Source: Phycisphaerales bacterium UBA2421 (GTDB taxonomy: Bacteria > Planctomycetota > Phycisphaerae > Tepidisphaerales > Tepidisphaeraceae). Taken from it: 64,000 nucleotides of DNA. This document shows, piece after piece, positions 9,048 to 18,356 of this stretch. A program made the translations under genes and the position numbers. A model generated the notes under the pieces. The model was not told the DNA's origin and made no database searches. It saw nothing but the letters and a program-made list of their open reading frames with translations. The stretch lies in contig DDRH01000067.1 in the NCBI GenBank assembly GCA_002343075.1, positions 243,402 through 307,401 of the forward strand, written 5' to 3'. How positions within the stretch are numbered: position 1 is the first letter of the stretch; each line of letters begins with the position of its first letter.

Positions 9048-9093
9048 AACGCGATTTCTGCTCGCTAAGGCAACGCGGGGGTGGGATGGGTGG

Positions 9094-9099
9094 TATAAT
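9094..9099 (+). promoter_or_regulatory. Extended -10 promoter element (TGGTATAAT)
   Basis: A perfect TATAAT preceded by TGG, the extended -10 form TGn, ends ten bases before an ATG at 9110. No -35 match is evident, which extended -10 promoters can tolerate. The position favours 9110 over an in-frame ATG at 9086 as the start of the next gene. Confidence 0.55.
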
Positions 9100-9109
9100 T
9101 GACTTGAAG

Positions 9110-10108
9110 ATGCGTCGAACATCCAACTTAGTTTCCGCCGTCGCCGCTGTCTCGCTCTGCCCCGCGGTGGCATCGGCTGTCATTTTGCTGGACACGCCCA
9201 CGCGAAACACAACCGCGCCGACAGGCCCTCTTGCGGGTTCGGGGTGGCAGTGGCAGGGCTTCTTTAACGCCTTTCTCGGAACGGCGATCTCACCGAAGCA
9301 TTTTATCACAGCCCAACACCTCTTTACCGGGGAGTTTGGCCTCTCACAGCCGTTCTTCTACGACGGCGGGGTGTATCAACCCGAGTCGTTCTTTGATATC
9401 CCGGGCACCGATCTGCGCCTCTATCGCATTGCCCAGACCTTCAATACATGGGCACCGCTCTACGACCGTGCGGTTGACGGCTCAGAAGTGGGCAAGCCGC
9501 TCGTCGTCTTCGGGCGTGGCACGCAGCGGGGTGAGCCGGTGTATGTGACCGTTCCTGCCACCCCGCCGGACGGATCAACCTCCGTTTCCGTGCGCGCCGA
9601 GCTGCGCGGCTGGGAATGGGGCACTTTTGACAGCGTTCGATCGTGGGGCCAGAACACCGTGACCGATCTGATTGATTTCGGCGTCGGTGATACGCTCTAC
9701 TTCGAGTTTGATAACCCCGGCGGGCCAAATGAAGCGACCCTCTCCGTCGGCGACAGCGGCGGTGGCGTGTTCATCCAGTCATCGACCGGACAATGGAAGC
9801 TGGCGGGGATTAACTTCAGCGTTGACAATCCTTTCCGGCGCACAGAAACCGGCCCGGCGTTTTCAGCGGCAATATTCGATGCCGGCGGGCTTTACCTTTA
9901 CGACAGCCCGCCGCAGTTCATCCCTGACACGCATGCGCGCGTGCCGACCGGATCATATTCTTCATCGATCGCGAGCAGTCTCTCGACTATCAACAATCAG
10001 TTAGCCATGCCCGCCAGCGCTTCGGCCATTCCGGAGCCGACTGCGATGGCCACGATGGCCACCGGCGGTGCGCTGATGCTCCGGCGTCGGGGGCGGCACG
10101 CCTCATAG
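9110..10108 (+). CDS. PEP-CTERM-anchored trypsin-like serine protease
   Basis: 332-residue exported protein. Residues 1-23 form a signal peptide (basic MRRTSN, hydrophobic core, ASA cleavage). A chymotrypsin-fold triad is visible: H70 in FITAQH, D101 in TDLRLYRI and S216 in GDSGGG. The C-terminus has the PEP-CTERM sorting signal: IPEPTA, a short hydrophobic stretch and a basic RRRGR tail, used for exosortase-dependent surface anchoring. No exosortase gene is in the window. I chose ATG 9110 because it gives a compact signal peptide and sits ten bases after an extended -10 box; ATG 9086 is the in-frame alternative. Substrate unknown. Confidence 0.88.
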   Translation: MRRTSNLVSAVAAVSLCPAVASAVILLDTPTRNTTAPTGPLAGSGWQWQGFFNAFLGTAISPKHFITAQHLFTGEFGLSQPFFYDGGVYQPESFFDIPGTDLRLYRIAQTFNTWAPLYDRAVDGSEVGKPLVVFGRGTQRGEPVYVTVPATPPDGSTSVSVRAELRGWEWGTFDSVRSWGQNTVTDLIDFGVGDTLYFEFDNPGGPNEATLSVGDSGGGVFIQSSTGQWKLAGINFSVDNPFRRTETGPAFSAAIFDAGGLYLYDSPPQFIPDTHARVPTGSYSSSIASSLSTINNQLAMPASASAIPEPTAMATMATGGALMLRRRGRHAS

Positions 10109-10121
10109 GTCGGTTCACTTG

Positions 10122-11162
10122 CTAGTCCGGGTCGTTGGATGCCGTCGCAAAGGAGGGAAGGGTCGCGTCGAGAAACTCGCAGATTTCTCGGGTGTGTTTC
10201 GCGCCAAACTCCGTCAGCGAGTCGGATGTATCAATCAGCATCGGCCGAGTGCCTGCGAGTTTCTGGTAGCGAGCCAGATCGAGATCATTCGTATCGACCG
10301 AATAAGCCAACTCAAATGTCCACCGGCAAAGCGGGTTCATAAATCGCAGCCACGACTGCTTGGGGCCGAGGTTCTGTTCGAGCAATTGCCTCGCGCCGGC
10401 GAGCGGGCTGATGGCAGCTACCGCTGCGATATCCTTATCCCGGGCGGCGGCGATCAGGCCGGCATTGGCGCCTGTTCCGACACCGACGATCGCGATCTTC
10501 GCCGGGTCTACGAATGGCCGCCGGCGCAATAGTTCGACCGCGGCCTTCACATCCGACGCTTCGCGCAAGCCAAACGTCGCCCCCACCGGCACACCCCCTC
10601 CGCGGCCGCGCAGGCTGATGGCGAGCACGACAAACCCCGCCTCGTGCAGCGGCTGAATCAGGGGAATCATCTGCTCGCGCGAATGCCCGTGGTCGTGCAG
10701 CAAGACCACCGCGGGCCGGCGCGTCTTTAGGATTTCTTCCCTTTGTTCGAGCACCTGCCGGGCATCAAACACGGGCACAAGCCAACCGTCGAACCGGGTG
10801 CCATCTTCCCCGAGTAGCGAGACGGGGTCGTAGTAAATGCCCTGCGAGGTCGGGTCAATCCCCGGAGCATGCGCTGGCGGATGAGTGGCGCTATAGACCA
10901 GAGCACACGCCGACAGCGCCGCGAGAAGCGGTACAAACGCCAGCCTATAGGCCACACCGCGGGCGACGCGCTGCCAGAACGTGCCATCTTCGATTCGGAC
11001 GCTCAATCGCGCCCGCTGCATCGGTCGATAGGAGACGATTCGCCAGACCAGCCGGGCGGCATTGCCGAGCCACGCGCGTGCAAACAGCACGCTGGGGTGC
11101 GTTTGCCAACTCTGCTTCGGCTCGTGCTGGCCGACGTGCGGGTTGAGTATTGGGCGGTCCAC
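10122..11162 (-). CDS. Alpha/beta-hydrolase-fold membrane-anchored protein lacking the nucleophile serine
   Basis: About 346 residues. A basic N-terminus is followed by one transmembrane helix (around RLAFVPLLAALSACALVY) and an alpha/beta hydrolase domain of the dienelactone hydrolase type: VVLLHDHGHS oxyanion region, a strand-turn-helix at IAIVGVGTGANAG, and late Asp and His candidates (DTSDS, GAKH). The nucleophile elbow reads G-V-G-T-G where active enzymes have G-x-S-x-G, so Ser is replaced by Gly and hydrolase activity is doubtful. The start is uncertain: GTG 11162 has GGGAG six bases upstream; an ATG at 11021 and a longer frame to 11315 are possible. It ends 13 bases from the convergent protease gene. 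Confidence 0.75.
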   Translation of the reverse strand: MDRPILNPHVGQHEPKQSWQTHPSVLFARAWLGNAARLVWRIVSYRPMQRARLSVRIEDGTFWQRVARGVAYRLAFVPLLAALSACALVYSATHPPAHAPGIDPTSQGIYYDPVSLLGEDGTRFDGWLVPVFDARQVLEQREEILKTRRPAVVLLHDHGHSREQMIPLIQPLHEAGFVVLAISLRGRGGGVPVGATFGLREASDVKAAVELLRRRPFVDPAKIAIVGVGTGANAGLIAAARDKDIAAVAAISPLAGARQLLEQNLGPKQSWLRFMNPLCRWTFELAYSVDTNDLDLARYQKLAGTRPMLIDTSDSLTEFGAKHTREICEFLDATLPSFATASNDPD

Positions 11163-11437
11163 AGATCGCTCCCGTCTTTGCGCTTGCCGCGGCCTCGACC
11201 AACGTCGGTCGTTGACGGTTCGGCAAACTTGATAAGACGTACGATATGCAAAGGAACGATGTCGGCTCCTTGACCGCCAAGCCCCGAAGACGTAGCTTTC
11301 GCACAACTTCGGCACGCTTATCGGACGCCATTGCCCGAACGGCCAGCAGCCCCGCCGGACAGGTTGAGGCGGTCTCCAAGTGGTGTCAGCGCTTTTCAGT
11401 CAAAGCGTTGAGATTTTGTTTGAAAGTGAGGTCAGGG

Positions 11438-12739
11438 ATGGCCAGAGGCAGAAACTCTCGAGCTTTGTTCGAGGTGATCAAGCAATCGCAGGAGCAGCAG
11501 GCGCGCCGGTCGAGCCAGCCCGCTGGGGGGTTGATGTCCAGCGTTCTTGAATGGTTTAAACCCGCGAAAAAAGCCCCCTCCCCCACTCCGAAGCGAGCTC
11601 GCAAGCCAGCCGCCCCGGTGATGAGGCAAGTCGTGCCCGAATCGATCGCTTCTCAAAATAGCCCCGCCGAGAGCGAGCCTACCCGTGACGAGTTTACAGG
11701 CGAAATTACAGGCAGAGTATCCTCACAAGCCACGTTTGACGCGCCGACTACCGACTCGTCCGTTCACGCCGAACGGCAATTTGTCGAAGAACGATCGACC
11801 GACGCGCGATATGACTCGAAGTCTGAACCGGAATCATCGGCCGACGAGGCGTATGCACAGGCTGACAGCGCGCCGCCGGCGTGGGGTGACGCGGCGGCTG
11901 AGATCGATTCGCATGCCGGTTATGAGTCAACCTCGTATGGCTCACCGTCGCCCAACCCGCGGGAATCGGCCGACCATGTGTTCGCCCCGGATGATGCACC
12001 GGCCGAGGCCGACCGGGTGCAACTCGAAGACGACGACCGGGCCAGTTATTCTCAAACCTACGCGACAGTGCATGCGACGGCACACGACACCGCCATCACA
12101 ACCGCCATCACCGATGACACCGACGAGCGGCCCGCACACGCGACGACCGACACACGTTCGCTGCAGTTCTCGCTCAGCTATCCAACCATGTTTATCGCCG
12201 CGGCGGCGTTTCTGATGCTTCTGACGGTCGCGTTTCTGGCAGGCCGCAAAGGCGCTCCACGGTTGGCCCTCACAGGGCCGACGCTCGAGCAACTCCAGCA
12301 GAGTAAACCTTCGCCGGAGGTGATGAACCTCAAGAACACCAGGGCCGAAACCACGCTCTCCGGCGGCGAGGTAAAATCAGCAAAATCTGCCGAAGTGGCC
12401 CCACGCAATGAGCCTGTCAGGCAACAGCCAGCGGCGCAGCCGTTGACCCCCGACCGGAGGCGTATTGTCGGTCGAAACTACATTATCGCCCAGAGCTACC
12501 CCGATCCGGATAACGCCGAAAAGGCCGCGGCACTGATGCAGAAGAACAATATCCCCGTCAGCGTCGAGCAACTCGACGCGGCACCGGGATGGTATTGCGT
12601 GGTGACGCAGGTCGGCTTCGACCGCGTGAGCAGTCCGGATTGCGAGCGATATCAAAAGCTCATCAAAGACCTCAGCCCGCAGGCCAGGAGTGCGAAACTC
12701 AAGTCTTTCGACGAGCCTTATCTCTACAAATGGAAGTAG
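11438..12739 (+). CDS. Single-pass membrane protein with C-terminal SPOR-like domain
   Basis: 433-residue protein of no assigned function. It starts with a short motif, GRNSRALFEVIKQ, followed by a long low-complexity acidic, Ser/Thr/Ala-rich region (about 40-240) likely to be disordered in the cytoplasm. One transmembrane helix (FIAAAAFLMLLTVAFLAG, around residues 250-268) follows, then a Pro/Gln linker and a C-terminal 75-residue alpha/beta domain (NYIIAQSYPDPDNAEKAA onward) resembling SPOR peptidoglycan-binding repeats. The topology, with SPOR on the outside, resembles cell-division proteins such as FtsN. The ATG at 11438 was preferred over an upstream in-frame ATG at 11246 because it begins the conserved-looking motif and follows a purine-rich GAGGTCAGGG. 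Confidence 0.75.
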   Translation: MARGRNSRALFEVIKQSQEQQARRSSQPAGGLMSSVLEWFKPAKKAPSPTPKRARKPAAPVMRQVVPESIASQNSPAESEPTRDEFTGEITGRVSSQATFDAPTTDSSVHAERQFVEERSTDARYDSKSEPESSADEAYAQADSAPPAWGDAAAEIDSHAGYESTSYGSPSPNPRESADHVFAPDDAPAEADRVQLEDDDRASYSQTYATVHATAHDTAITTAITDDTDERPAHATTDTRSLQFSLSYPTMFIAAAAFLMLLTVAFLAGRKGAPRLALTGPTLEQLQQSKPSPEVMNLKNTRAETTLSGGEVKSAKSAEVAPRNEPVRQQPAAQPLTPDRRRIVGRNYIIAQSYPDPDNAEKAAALMQKNNIPVSVEQLDAAPGWYCVVTQVGFDRVSSPDCERYQKLIKDLSPQARSAKLKSFDEPYLYKWK

Positions 12740-12772
12740 GGCGCCGCCCCCCTCGCCGGAGTGCCGGCCGAT

Positions 12773-13645
12773 TCAGGCCTTTTTCAACTGGTTCGGATTC
12801 TTGCCGGACACGGTCGACGCTGGTGCGCGCCGCTTTCCCGCTTTTTCTGCTGAAGTTGAAATCACGGTCGAAGCGAATGCCTTCGGCTCGTGCTCCACCG
12901 ACCCCGCTGCGCGAAGTCGATTCACCTCTGTCGGCGTAAGCATGCGCCACTTACCATTATTCACCCCCTCCAACTTCAGCGGCCCGAATCGGATGCGGAT
13001 CAGGTCGCGGACTTTGTGCCCCACCTTGGCCATCAGCCGGCGAATCTCACGGTTACGGCCTTCGCCGATGGTAATCTCCAGCGATGTCTGCTCGCGGTTC
13101 CGCTGCGTCACCCGGATTTTCGCCCGGCCCGTGCGAAACCCCTCTCCCTTTCGCACATCCGCCAGCCAGACCCCCTTCTGAATTTTCTCCACTGCCTCGG
13201 GCGTCAGTTGGCCTTCAACGGTTGCGAGGTACGTCTTGAGCACCTCAAATTTTGGGTGCGTGAGTCGATGCGTGAGGTCGCCATCGTTGGTCAGAATCAG
13301 GAGGCCGCGCGAGTCATGATCGAGCCTGCCAACCGAATAGACCCGAGGAAAATCCCGCGGGAGAAGATCAATCGCCCGCCGCTGTTCGCCTTGCGATACA
13401 TTGGTGCAGTAGACGTTGCGCGGCTTGTTGAGAAGCACATAAACCAGCGGTTCCTTGGCGGCGGCCTTGAGTCGGACGGGGTCGCCGTCGATTGAGATTT
13501 TGTCCGACGCCGGATCGACCATCACGGGCAACCGCTCGACGGTCCGCCCATTGACCGCAATCCGCCCTTCTCGCACCAATTGCTCGATGTGTCTACGAGA
13601 GTCCACCCCCGCCGCTGCCAGCACTTTCTGAATTCTTTCTTTCAT
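12773..13645 (-). CDS. rluB: 16S/23S rRNA pseudouridine synthase (RsuA/RluB family)
   Basis: 290-residue RNA-modifying enzyme that isomerises uridine in ribosomal RNA. An N-terminal S4 RNA-binding domain (MKERIQKVLAAAGVDSRR, ending near residue 60) precedes the synthase domain with the catalytic aspartate in GRLDHDSRGLLILTNDG and the KTYLA and GRNREIRRL signatures. Overall the match is to RluB/RsuA; which of the two cannot be settled here, so the symbol is tentative. The tail after RLRAA is basic and Ala/Ser-rich. ATG 13645 gives the normal family N-terminus; a TTG at 13684 would add 13 residues. It converges on the SPOR protein gene with 33 bases between stops. Confidence 0.9.
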   Translation of the reverse strand: MKERIQKVLAAAGVDSRRHIEQLVREGRIAVNGRTVERLPVMVDPASDKISIDGDPVRLKAAAKEPLVYVLLNKPRNVYCTNVSQGEQRRAIDLLPRDFPRVYSVGRLDHDSRGLLILTNDGDLTHRLTHPKFEVLKTYLATVEGQLTPEAVEKIQKGVWLADVRKGEGFRTGRAKIRVTQRNREQTSLEITIGEGRNREIRRLMAKVGHKVRDLIRIRFGPLKLEGVNNGKWRMLTPTEVNRLRAAGSVEHEPKAFASTVISTSAEKAGKRRAPASTVSGKNPNQLKKA

Positions 13646-13704
13646 TTCGGCGAGTAGAGTCGTCGAAGCGACCGGTTTTGGCAACGATGCAAGGCGAGGC
13701 CGCG

Positions 13705-16584
13705 CTATTCACGGTTCCTGCGCAATACGCATGCAGCCGCGAGAAACACTGCAAACCCAGAAGTAGGCTCCGGCACACCGCGCGGGGCCGAATGGCCGAA
13801 CTGGCTTGCAAGCGCAGTGAAATCGTCCAGACTTACCGTACCGTCATAGTTAAAATCGCCCGTGGCCCATACCTGATCAGTCAATCCAAACCCGGCGGCG
13901 AGTCGCGTGAAATCGTCAAGATTGACCACACCATTCAAATCCGCATCACCTCGAAGGGTGTAGGTCATAATCAAGTCCGAACTGCGGATCAATTGATCGA
14001 GTAAGGGAATGGCAGGTGTATTGGCGTCGAACAGCCGGACATCCCCGGCGCGGGCATAGCCGACGGCGAAGCGGGGATCGTTAACCGCCGCCGTCGAAAT
14101 CAACCGCCCTGCGGCGAGCAGATCGCGCACGCCGGCATCGGTGAGCGAGCCAGTGTTGCCATCGATGATGAGCGTATGATCATTAAGATCAACCACAGCG
14201 GCGGGTGCGATGACAAGATTGTCGGTGCGACTCGTCGTCTGGTTTTCACCCGCAATAAAGGTAACGCGACCTCCGTTCGCGGTAAGGCGCGATCCGCGAA
14301 ACGAGCCGAGTTCGAGCGTTCCGGTGCCAGATACGCCGAGCGCAGCGTTCTGCCACCCGCCGCGCGCAGTAACCGGCACTGTCCCGCTCACGTTGATGGT
14401 CGCAGTACCAAAGCTAACGATGGGTGATGTAAACTCGATCGCGTGCTGACCTTGAAAAGTAAGGGTGCCCAATCCCAAACACTCGACCGGGTTGTTCAGA
14501 ACAACCGGACCATTCACGGCTTGGAAAGTTTGGGAGACCCCACTCGCGACGGAGTTAAAGCGCAGCAGTCCGGTTCCAAACGGCGAATTTCCTGCGACCG
14601 AGACGCTAGTGGCTATCTCCGTGCCTCCGGTGTAAGTGTTTTGGCCGGAGATAACCAACGCTCCGCTGTTTGCGTCGATCGTCACAGACCCCGGCCCGGA
14701 GATCGCGCCGGCGACTGTCATCGAGTAGACCCCCGACGCAAAACCGCCAAACCGCATCGGCCCGTGAATCTCAATGTTGCTGTTGACCTGTACATGTGAT
14801 GGTGTCGCATCGCTGGCGGCGGCTTTAAGCACCGAAGGGCGGACCCCTTCGGATATGAAGACCAAGGGTCGATCGATCGTGATCGGTCGAATCGGCCGGT
14901 CGTCTCGTCCGATCAGAAGCATCCCCGCCGATGTCCCGTCGCCGCGCACGATGATTCGATCATTGCTCGCACCAACCGACGACGGCGTGTTGACGAATGT
15001 ATTTTCCCGAATTTCAAGCGCGCCATTGACGATCGTCTCGCCGGTGTAAGTGCTGAGCGCACTCATCGTGACCGAGCCCGAGATGGTTAAGCCCGCCGAG
15101 CCTGTAATGATGCCCGATAGGCGAGGCGAGAGGGTCGTTTCCGCGAAACCGGAGTGAATGAACCCCTCTTGATTGCCGAAATCGATGGGATTAGAGACCG
15201 ACGAGCGCAGGTACACTCCTCCCCCGTTGATCGTGACCGTCCCGCCGTTTACAGACGACCCGATTTGCAGCGACCGGACCGAAACCGCTGGAATCGTGCC
15301 GCTTTGCACGAACAGATTGGCGTCCGGCGAATCGGTCGAAGGCAGCGTCGCGAGCGTGTGCTGCTCCGTTGCGGCCAGCGGGCGGATGACGCCCTGATCG
15401 ATCGTCACCGGCGCGGGGGGTGAATCGCCATAGGTTCCATACGGCAGAACGCCGACCGTCGGCGAGCCGGGCGCGCCGCTGCCAACCAGGCTCGGCGCAT
15501 TCACCACCGATGGCAGCGCGCCGGTACTGATGTGCCATGTCGAGCGCGCCATGCGCTCGATTCCCGCAAACTGCACCGCGCCCAGCGTGCGGAGCCGACC
15601 TGACTCTAGCACGAGCGTGCCGACCTGTTCGGGCGTGGAACTGGTCGCATTGAAGATAATCGAGCCGCCGCGCGCCGCGATGGTGGCACTGTCGTTGATT
15701 AGATCATTCGGATTCGAAGCACCTGCTACACCGAGTTCGAGCGTGTCGACGACTGTGACGCGCGATGTGTTGCTCAGCCGGCCGTGTGTTGATGCATCGG
15801 CCGACGCGCGCAAGTGCGTCCGAACGCCGATGATGCTGGTTTCGCCTTGATGTGCGAGATTGTTAAGAACATTCGCGCGTGGAGTGAAGCTAGACCAACC
15901 CCGCAAGAATAGAGGCCCGGCACCGGTGGTCGTGCTGGCAAAATCAATCGTCGCTGGCGTGATTGCGCCGAACCCAATCGTCGCCCCGCCGGATTCGATG
16001 ATCATGTTTCGAGCGATACCACCTGCGCCACCCAGATTCAGCCCGCCGTTGTTGAAACGAACTACATTCTCAAGCGCGCCAAAATTAGCGTTCGTCAATC
16101 CCACAATCCAGCCGCCGTCGATGCGCACATCGCCACTGAAACTGTTGTTGCCAGAGAGTTGCAGTGCGCCGCTACCTTGCTTGGTCAGCCCCGCAGTGCC
16201 GTGGATTGCAGAGAAGATGATATCGGTCCATTGGAAGCCGCGGCCGGTGATGAGCGGACCATTATTTGTCGAAACGACCGCCGGGCCGACCAGCGTGACC
16301 GACGCGCCGTTCATCCGTGCCGCGTGGGGCCCGGAGTTGGTCCAGCGGCTGATTTCGATGCCCGTTGTGAGCGACCCCGAGGTAAGTGAGCGATACGGAG
16401 TGACGATTTCGATCTCACCCCCGCCGCCGGGGACATTGGGGAAGGTGGACCAGTTGGCGGGGTCGCTGTAAGTGCGGCCGTCGCCCATGCCTGTCCAGGT
16501 GCCCGACACCTGCCCCGCCGCCATCGAAGCAAGCCCGGCTACCGAAATCGCCGCGACGAAAAATTGTTGCCGTCGGATGCGCAT
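13705..16584 (-). CDS. Autotransporter-type beta-strand-repeat surface protein with dockerin-like and PEP-CTERM tail
   Basis: 959-residue exported protein. Signal peptide: MRIRRQQFF, a hydrophobic core and AAGQ. The body (about 30-850) is made of Gly/Ser/Thr-rich beta-strand repeats of the autotransporter-associated type, for example GSGALQLSGNNSFSG, SALSTYTGETIVNG and ISGQNTYTGGTEI, which fold as a beta-helix. Near residues 875-925 are two EF-hand-like calcium loops (DADLNGVVNLDDF, DFNYDGTVSLDDF) like dockerin type I. The extreme C-terminus is a PEP-CTERM signal: VPEPTSG, hydrophobic stretch, RRNRE. This suggests a cell-surface or extracellular matrix protein. The ATG has GAGGGG six bases upstream. 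Confidence 0.9.
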   Translation of the reverse strand: MRIRRQQFFVAAISVAGLASMAAGQVSGTWTGMGDGRTYSDPANWSTFPNVPGGGGEIEIVTPYRSLTSGSLTTGIEISRWTNSGPHAARMNGASVTLVGPAVVSTNNGPLITGRGFQWTDIIFSAIHGTAGLTKQGSGALQLSGNNSFSGDVRIDGGWIVGLTNANFGALENVVRFNNGGLNLGGAGGIARNMIIESGGATIGFGAITPATIDFASTTTGAGPLFLRGWSSFTPRANVLNNLAHQGETSIIGVRTHLRASADASTHGRLSNTSRVTVVDTLELGVAGASNPNDLINDSATIAARGGSIIFNATSSTPEQVGTLVLESGRLRTLGAVQFAGIERMARSTWHISTGALPSVVNAPSLVGSGAPGSPTVGVLPYGTYGDSPPAPVTIDQGVIRPLAATEQHTLATLPSTDSPDANLFVQSGTIPAVSVRSLQIGSSVNGGTVTINGGGVYLRSSVSNPIDFGNQEGFIHSGFAETTLSPRLSGIITGSAGLTISGSVTMSALSTYTGETIVNGALEIRENTFVNTPSSVGASNDRIIVRGDGTSAGMLLIGRDDRPIRPITIDRPLVFISEGVRPSVLKAAASDATPSHVQVNSNIEIHGPMRFGGFASGVYSMTVAGAISGPGSVTIDANSGALVISGQNTYTGGTEIATSVSVAGNSPFGTGLLRFNSVASGVSQTFQAVNGPVVLNNPVECLGLGTLTFQGQHAIEFTSPIVSFGTATINVSGTVPVTARGGWQNAALGVSGTGTLELGSFRGSRLTANGGRVTFIAGENQTTSRTDNLVIAPAAVVDLNDHTLIIDGNTGSLTDAGVRDLLAAGRLISTAAVNDPRFAVGYARAGDVRLFDANTPAIPLLDQLIRSSDLIMTYTLRGDADLNGVVNLDDFTRLAAGFGLTDQVWATGDFNYDGTVSLDDFTALASQFGHSAPRGVPEPTSGFAVFLAAACVLRRNRE

Positions 16585-16744
16585 GCACAGCCCCTCAAAA
16601 ATGGACCTAATCTCAACCGGATGAGAATGGTAGCACGCGCGACGCTGGCTGCAATAAAAATATCAGCCGCCTGACGCGCTGAACGCGCGGGAATCGAGAC
16701 GATCGCTGGGAAAACAGGCTCTATTTGAGGCTTATGAGAAGAAA

Positions 16745-16782
16745 AGCCAGGAGACGAAGCCCCGGGCTTTCTCTGCTTGGCT
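16745..16782 (-). terminator. Probable intrinsic terminator of folC
   Basis: Read on the minus strand, an imperfect inverted repeat (AGCCAAGCAGAGAAAGCC pairing with GGCTTCGTCTCCTGGCT, loop CGG) begins two bases after the folC stop and is followed by a pyrimidine-rich TTTTCTTCT. Confidence 0.6.
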
Positions 16783-16784
16783 GC

Positions 16785-18317
16785 TTAGATCAACACTTTA
16801 GTGCTGAATTTCTTCTCCAGCGGGTTGCGCGCGGCGAAGAGGTTCTTGGCTTCGCCGATGAGATAGAAGCTGCCGGTGATGCAAATCAGATCTTCCTTGG
16901 TGACGGCGCGGGCGGCGATGGCCAGGGCTGCTTCGAGATTCGGCGCGACCTGCGCCATCTTTCCGTACAGTTCGGTGTACTGAGCGGCAAGTTCGTCGGG
17001 GTTGGCGGTGCGGATGTTGTTCACCTTGGTGAAGATGACCTTATCCGCCCCCGCGGTGATGCGCTGGAGCATTCCGGACACGTCCTTGTCGCCGCAGCAG
17101 GCGAAAATGACGACCATGCTGTCGTACGGAATATGTTGCCCGATGGCCCGAAGCATCGCATCAAGGCTGGCGGCGTTGTGCGCGCCATCGACGAGCACGC
17201 GCGGTTGCTGGTGGATAATCTCCATGCGGCCGGGAATCGTGGTTTTCTGCAGGCCTTCCATCGCCTTGCTGTCGGTGATGGGAAGCCCCCGGCCCTTGAG
17301 CTTGTCAATGACGCTCAGCGCCAGGCCGCAGTTGATCGCCTGGTGTTCCCCGAGCAGCGGCACCGGGAGATGCTCAAACTTGCTGGTGGGCGTGGTGAGG
17401 CAAATGTAATTGTGCGGGCCTTGCAGCCGGCTTGATTCAAACCGGAAGCTAAACTCGATGCTCTTGCCGCAGACGTCGAACGGCGCGCCGGCCTTATCGG
17501 CGACGCGCTTCAGCGTCGCTTCGACATCAGGCTCCTGCATCACTGTCACTGCGGGGACGCCCGGCTTGAAGATGCCGGCCTTTTCTTCCGCAATCTTGGG
17601 CAGAGTGTTGCCCAGTTGCTGCATGTGATCTTTGCTGATGTTCGTAATCGCAGTCACTTCCGGCTTGATGACATTGGTGCTGTCCAACCGCCCGCCGAGA
17701 CCGGTTTCTACGACGGCGATATCGATCTTCTGCTCAGCAAAATGCTTGAATGCGACGGCGGTCAGCACATCGAAATAGGTCGCCATCGGCTTTTGCTTCA
17801 TCACGATTGGCTCGATGACCTTGACGATGCGCGCGAAATCGGCCTGGCTGATCATCTCACCGTTGATGGCGATGCGCTCGCGAATGTCGAGCAGGTGGGG
17901 ACTGGTGTAGATGCCCACCTTGTAGCCATTGGCCTGCAACATGCTGGCAATCATGGCGCAAGTGCTTCCCTTGCCCTTTGTGCCGGCCACGTGAACGGAA
18001 CGATATTGTTCGTGTGGATTACCCAGCTTTTTCAGCAGGGATCGCATGCGGTCGAGGTCAAAATTCTGGCTGTTATAGCGGACGATGCGCAGTCGCTCGA
18101 AGTCAGTGAGCGATGCGAGGAATTTCAGGGATTTAAGATAGCCCGGGGCCGGCGGAGGAGGCAACTCGACCAACGGCGCGGGTACGGCCCGCTGCGTGTT
18201 TTCGACGTGGCGCAGCCGGGAAAGCGGCTTCCGCTTGATCTGCACACGATCAGGTGCGATTGCAACGGTTCGGCGCTTTGGTGTGCTAACCCGGCGAGCT
18301 TTCGGTCGAATTGCCAT
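16785..18317 (-). CDS. folC: Folylpolyglutamate synthase / dihydrofolate synthase
   Basis: About 510 residues. FolC adds glutamate to dihydropteroate and folates with ATP. The Mur-ligase fold is clear: P-loop VAGTKGKGSTCAMIASML, TSPHLLDIRERI substrate loop, ETGLGGRLDSTN, ITNISKDH and the C-terminal LVDGAHNAAS. A basic N-terminal extension of about 75 residues precedes the catalytic core, longer than in E. coli FolC. ATG 18317 was chosen because it lies ten bases after a -10-like TAAGAT with a -35-like box 17 bases further up; an in-frame ATG at 18329 is close by, inside that -10. folK lies elsewhere in the window at 61276. Confidence 0.93.
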   Translation of the reverse strand: MAIRPKARRVSTPKRRTVAIAPDRVQIKRKPLSRLRHVENTQRAVPAPLVELPPPPAPGYLKSLKFLASLTDFERLRIVRYNSQNFDLDRMRSLLKKLGNPHEQYRSVHVAGTKGKGSTCAMIASMLQANGYKVGIYTSPHLLDIRERIAINGEMISQADFARIVKVIEPIVMKQKPMATYFDVLTAVAFKHFAEQKIDIAVVETGLGGRLDSTNVIKPEVTAITNISKDHMQQLGNTLPKIAEEKAGIFKPGVPAVTVMQEPDVEATLKRVADKAGAPFDVCGKSIEFSFRFESSRLQGPHNYICLTTPTSKFEHLPVPLLGEHQAINCGLALSVIDKLKGRGLPITDSKAMEGLQKTTIPGRMEIIHQQPRVLVDGAHNAASLDAMLRAIGQHIPYDSMVVIFACCGDKDVSGMLQRITAGADKVIFTKVNNIRTANPDELAAQYTELYGKMAQVAPNLEAALAIAARAVTKEDLICITGSFYLIGEAKNLFAARNPLEKKFSTKVLI

Positions 18318-18327
18318 AGACTTGCGC

Positions 18328-18356
18328 ATCTTATCAAGATTAGGCCCACGCTGCAA
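18328..18356 (-). promoter_or_regulatory. Candidate folC promoter
   Basis: Minus strand: TTGCAG (18351-18356), 17-base spacer, TAAGAT (18328-18333), then ten bases to the ATG at 18317. The boxes are moderate matches; no ribosome binding site precedes the ATG. Confidence 0.4.

Noticed and set aside
11246..11437. An upstream extension of the SPOR-like gene from ATG 11246
   Set aside because: The added 64 residues are Arg/Ser-rich and not conserved-looking; ATG 11438 starts a clear motif after a purine-rich site.
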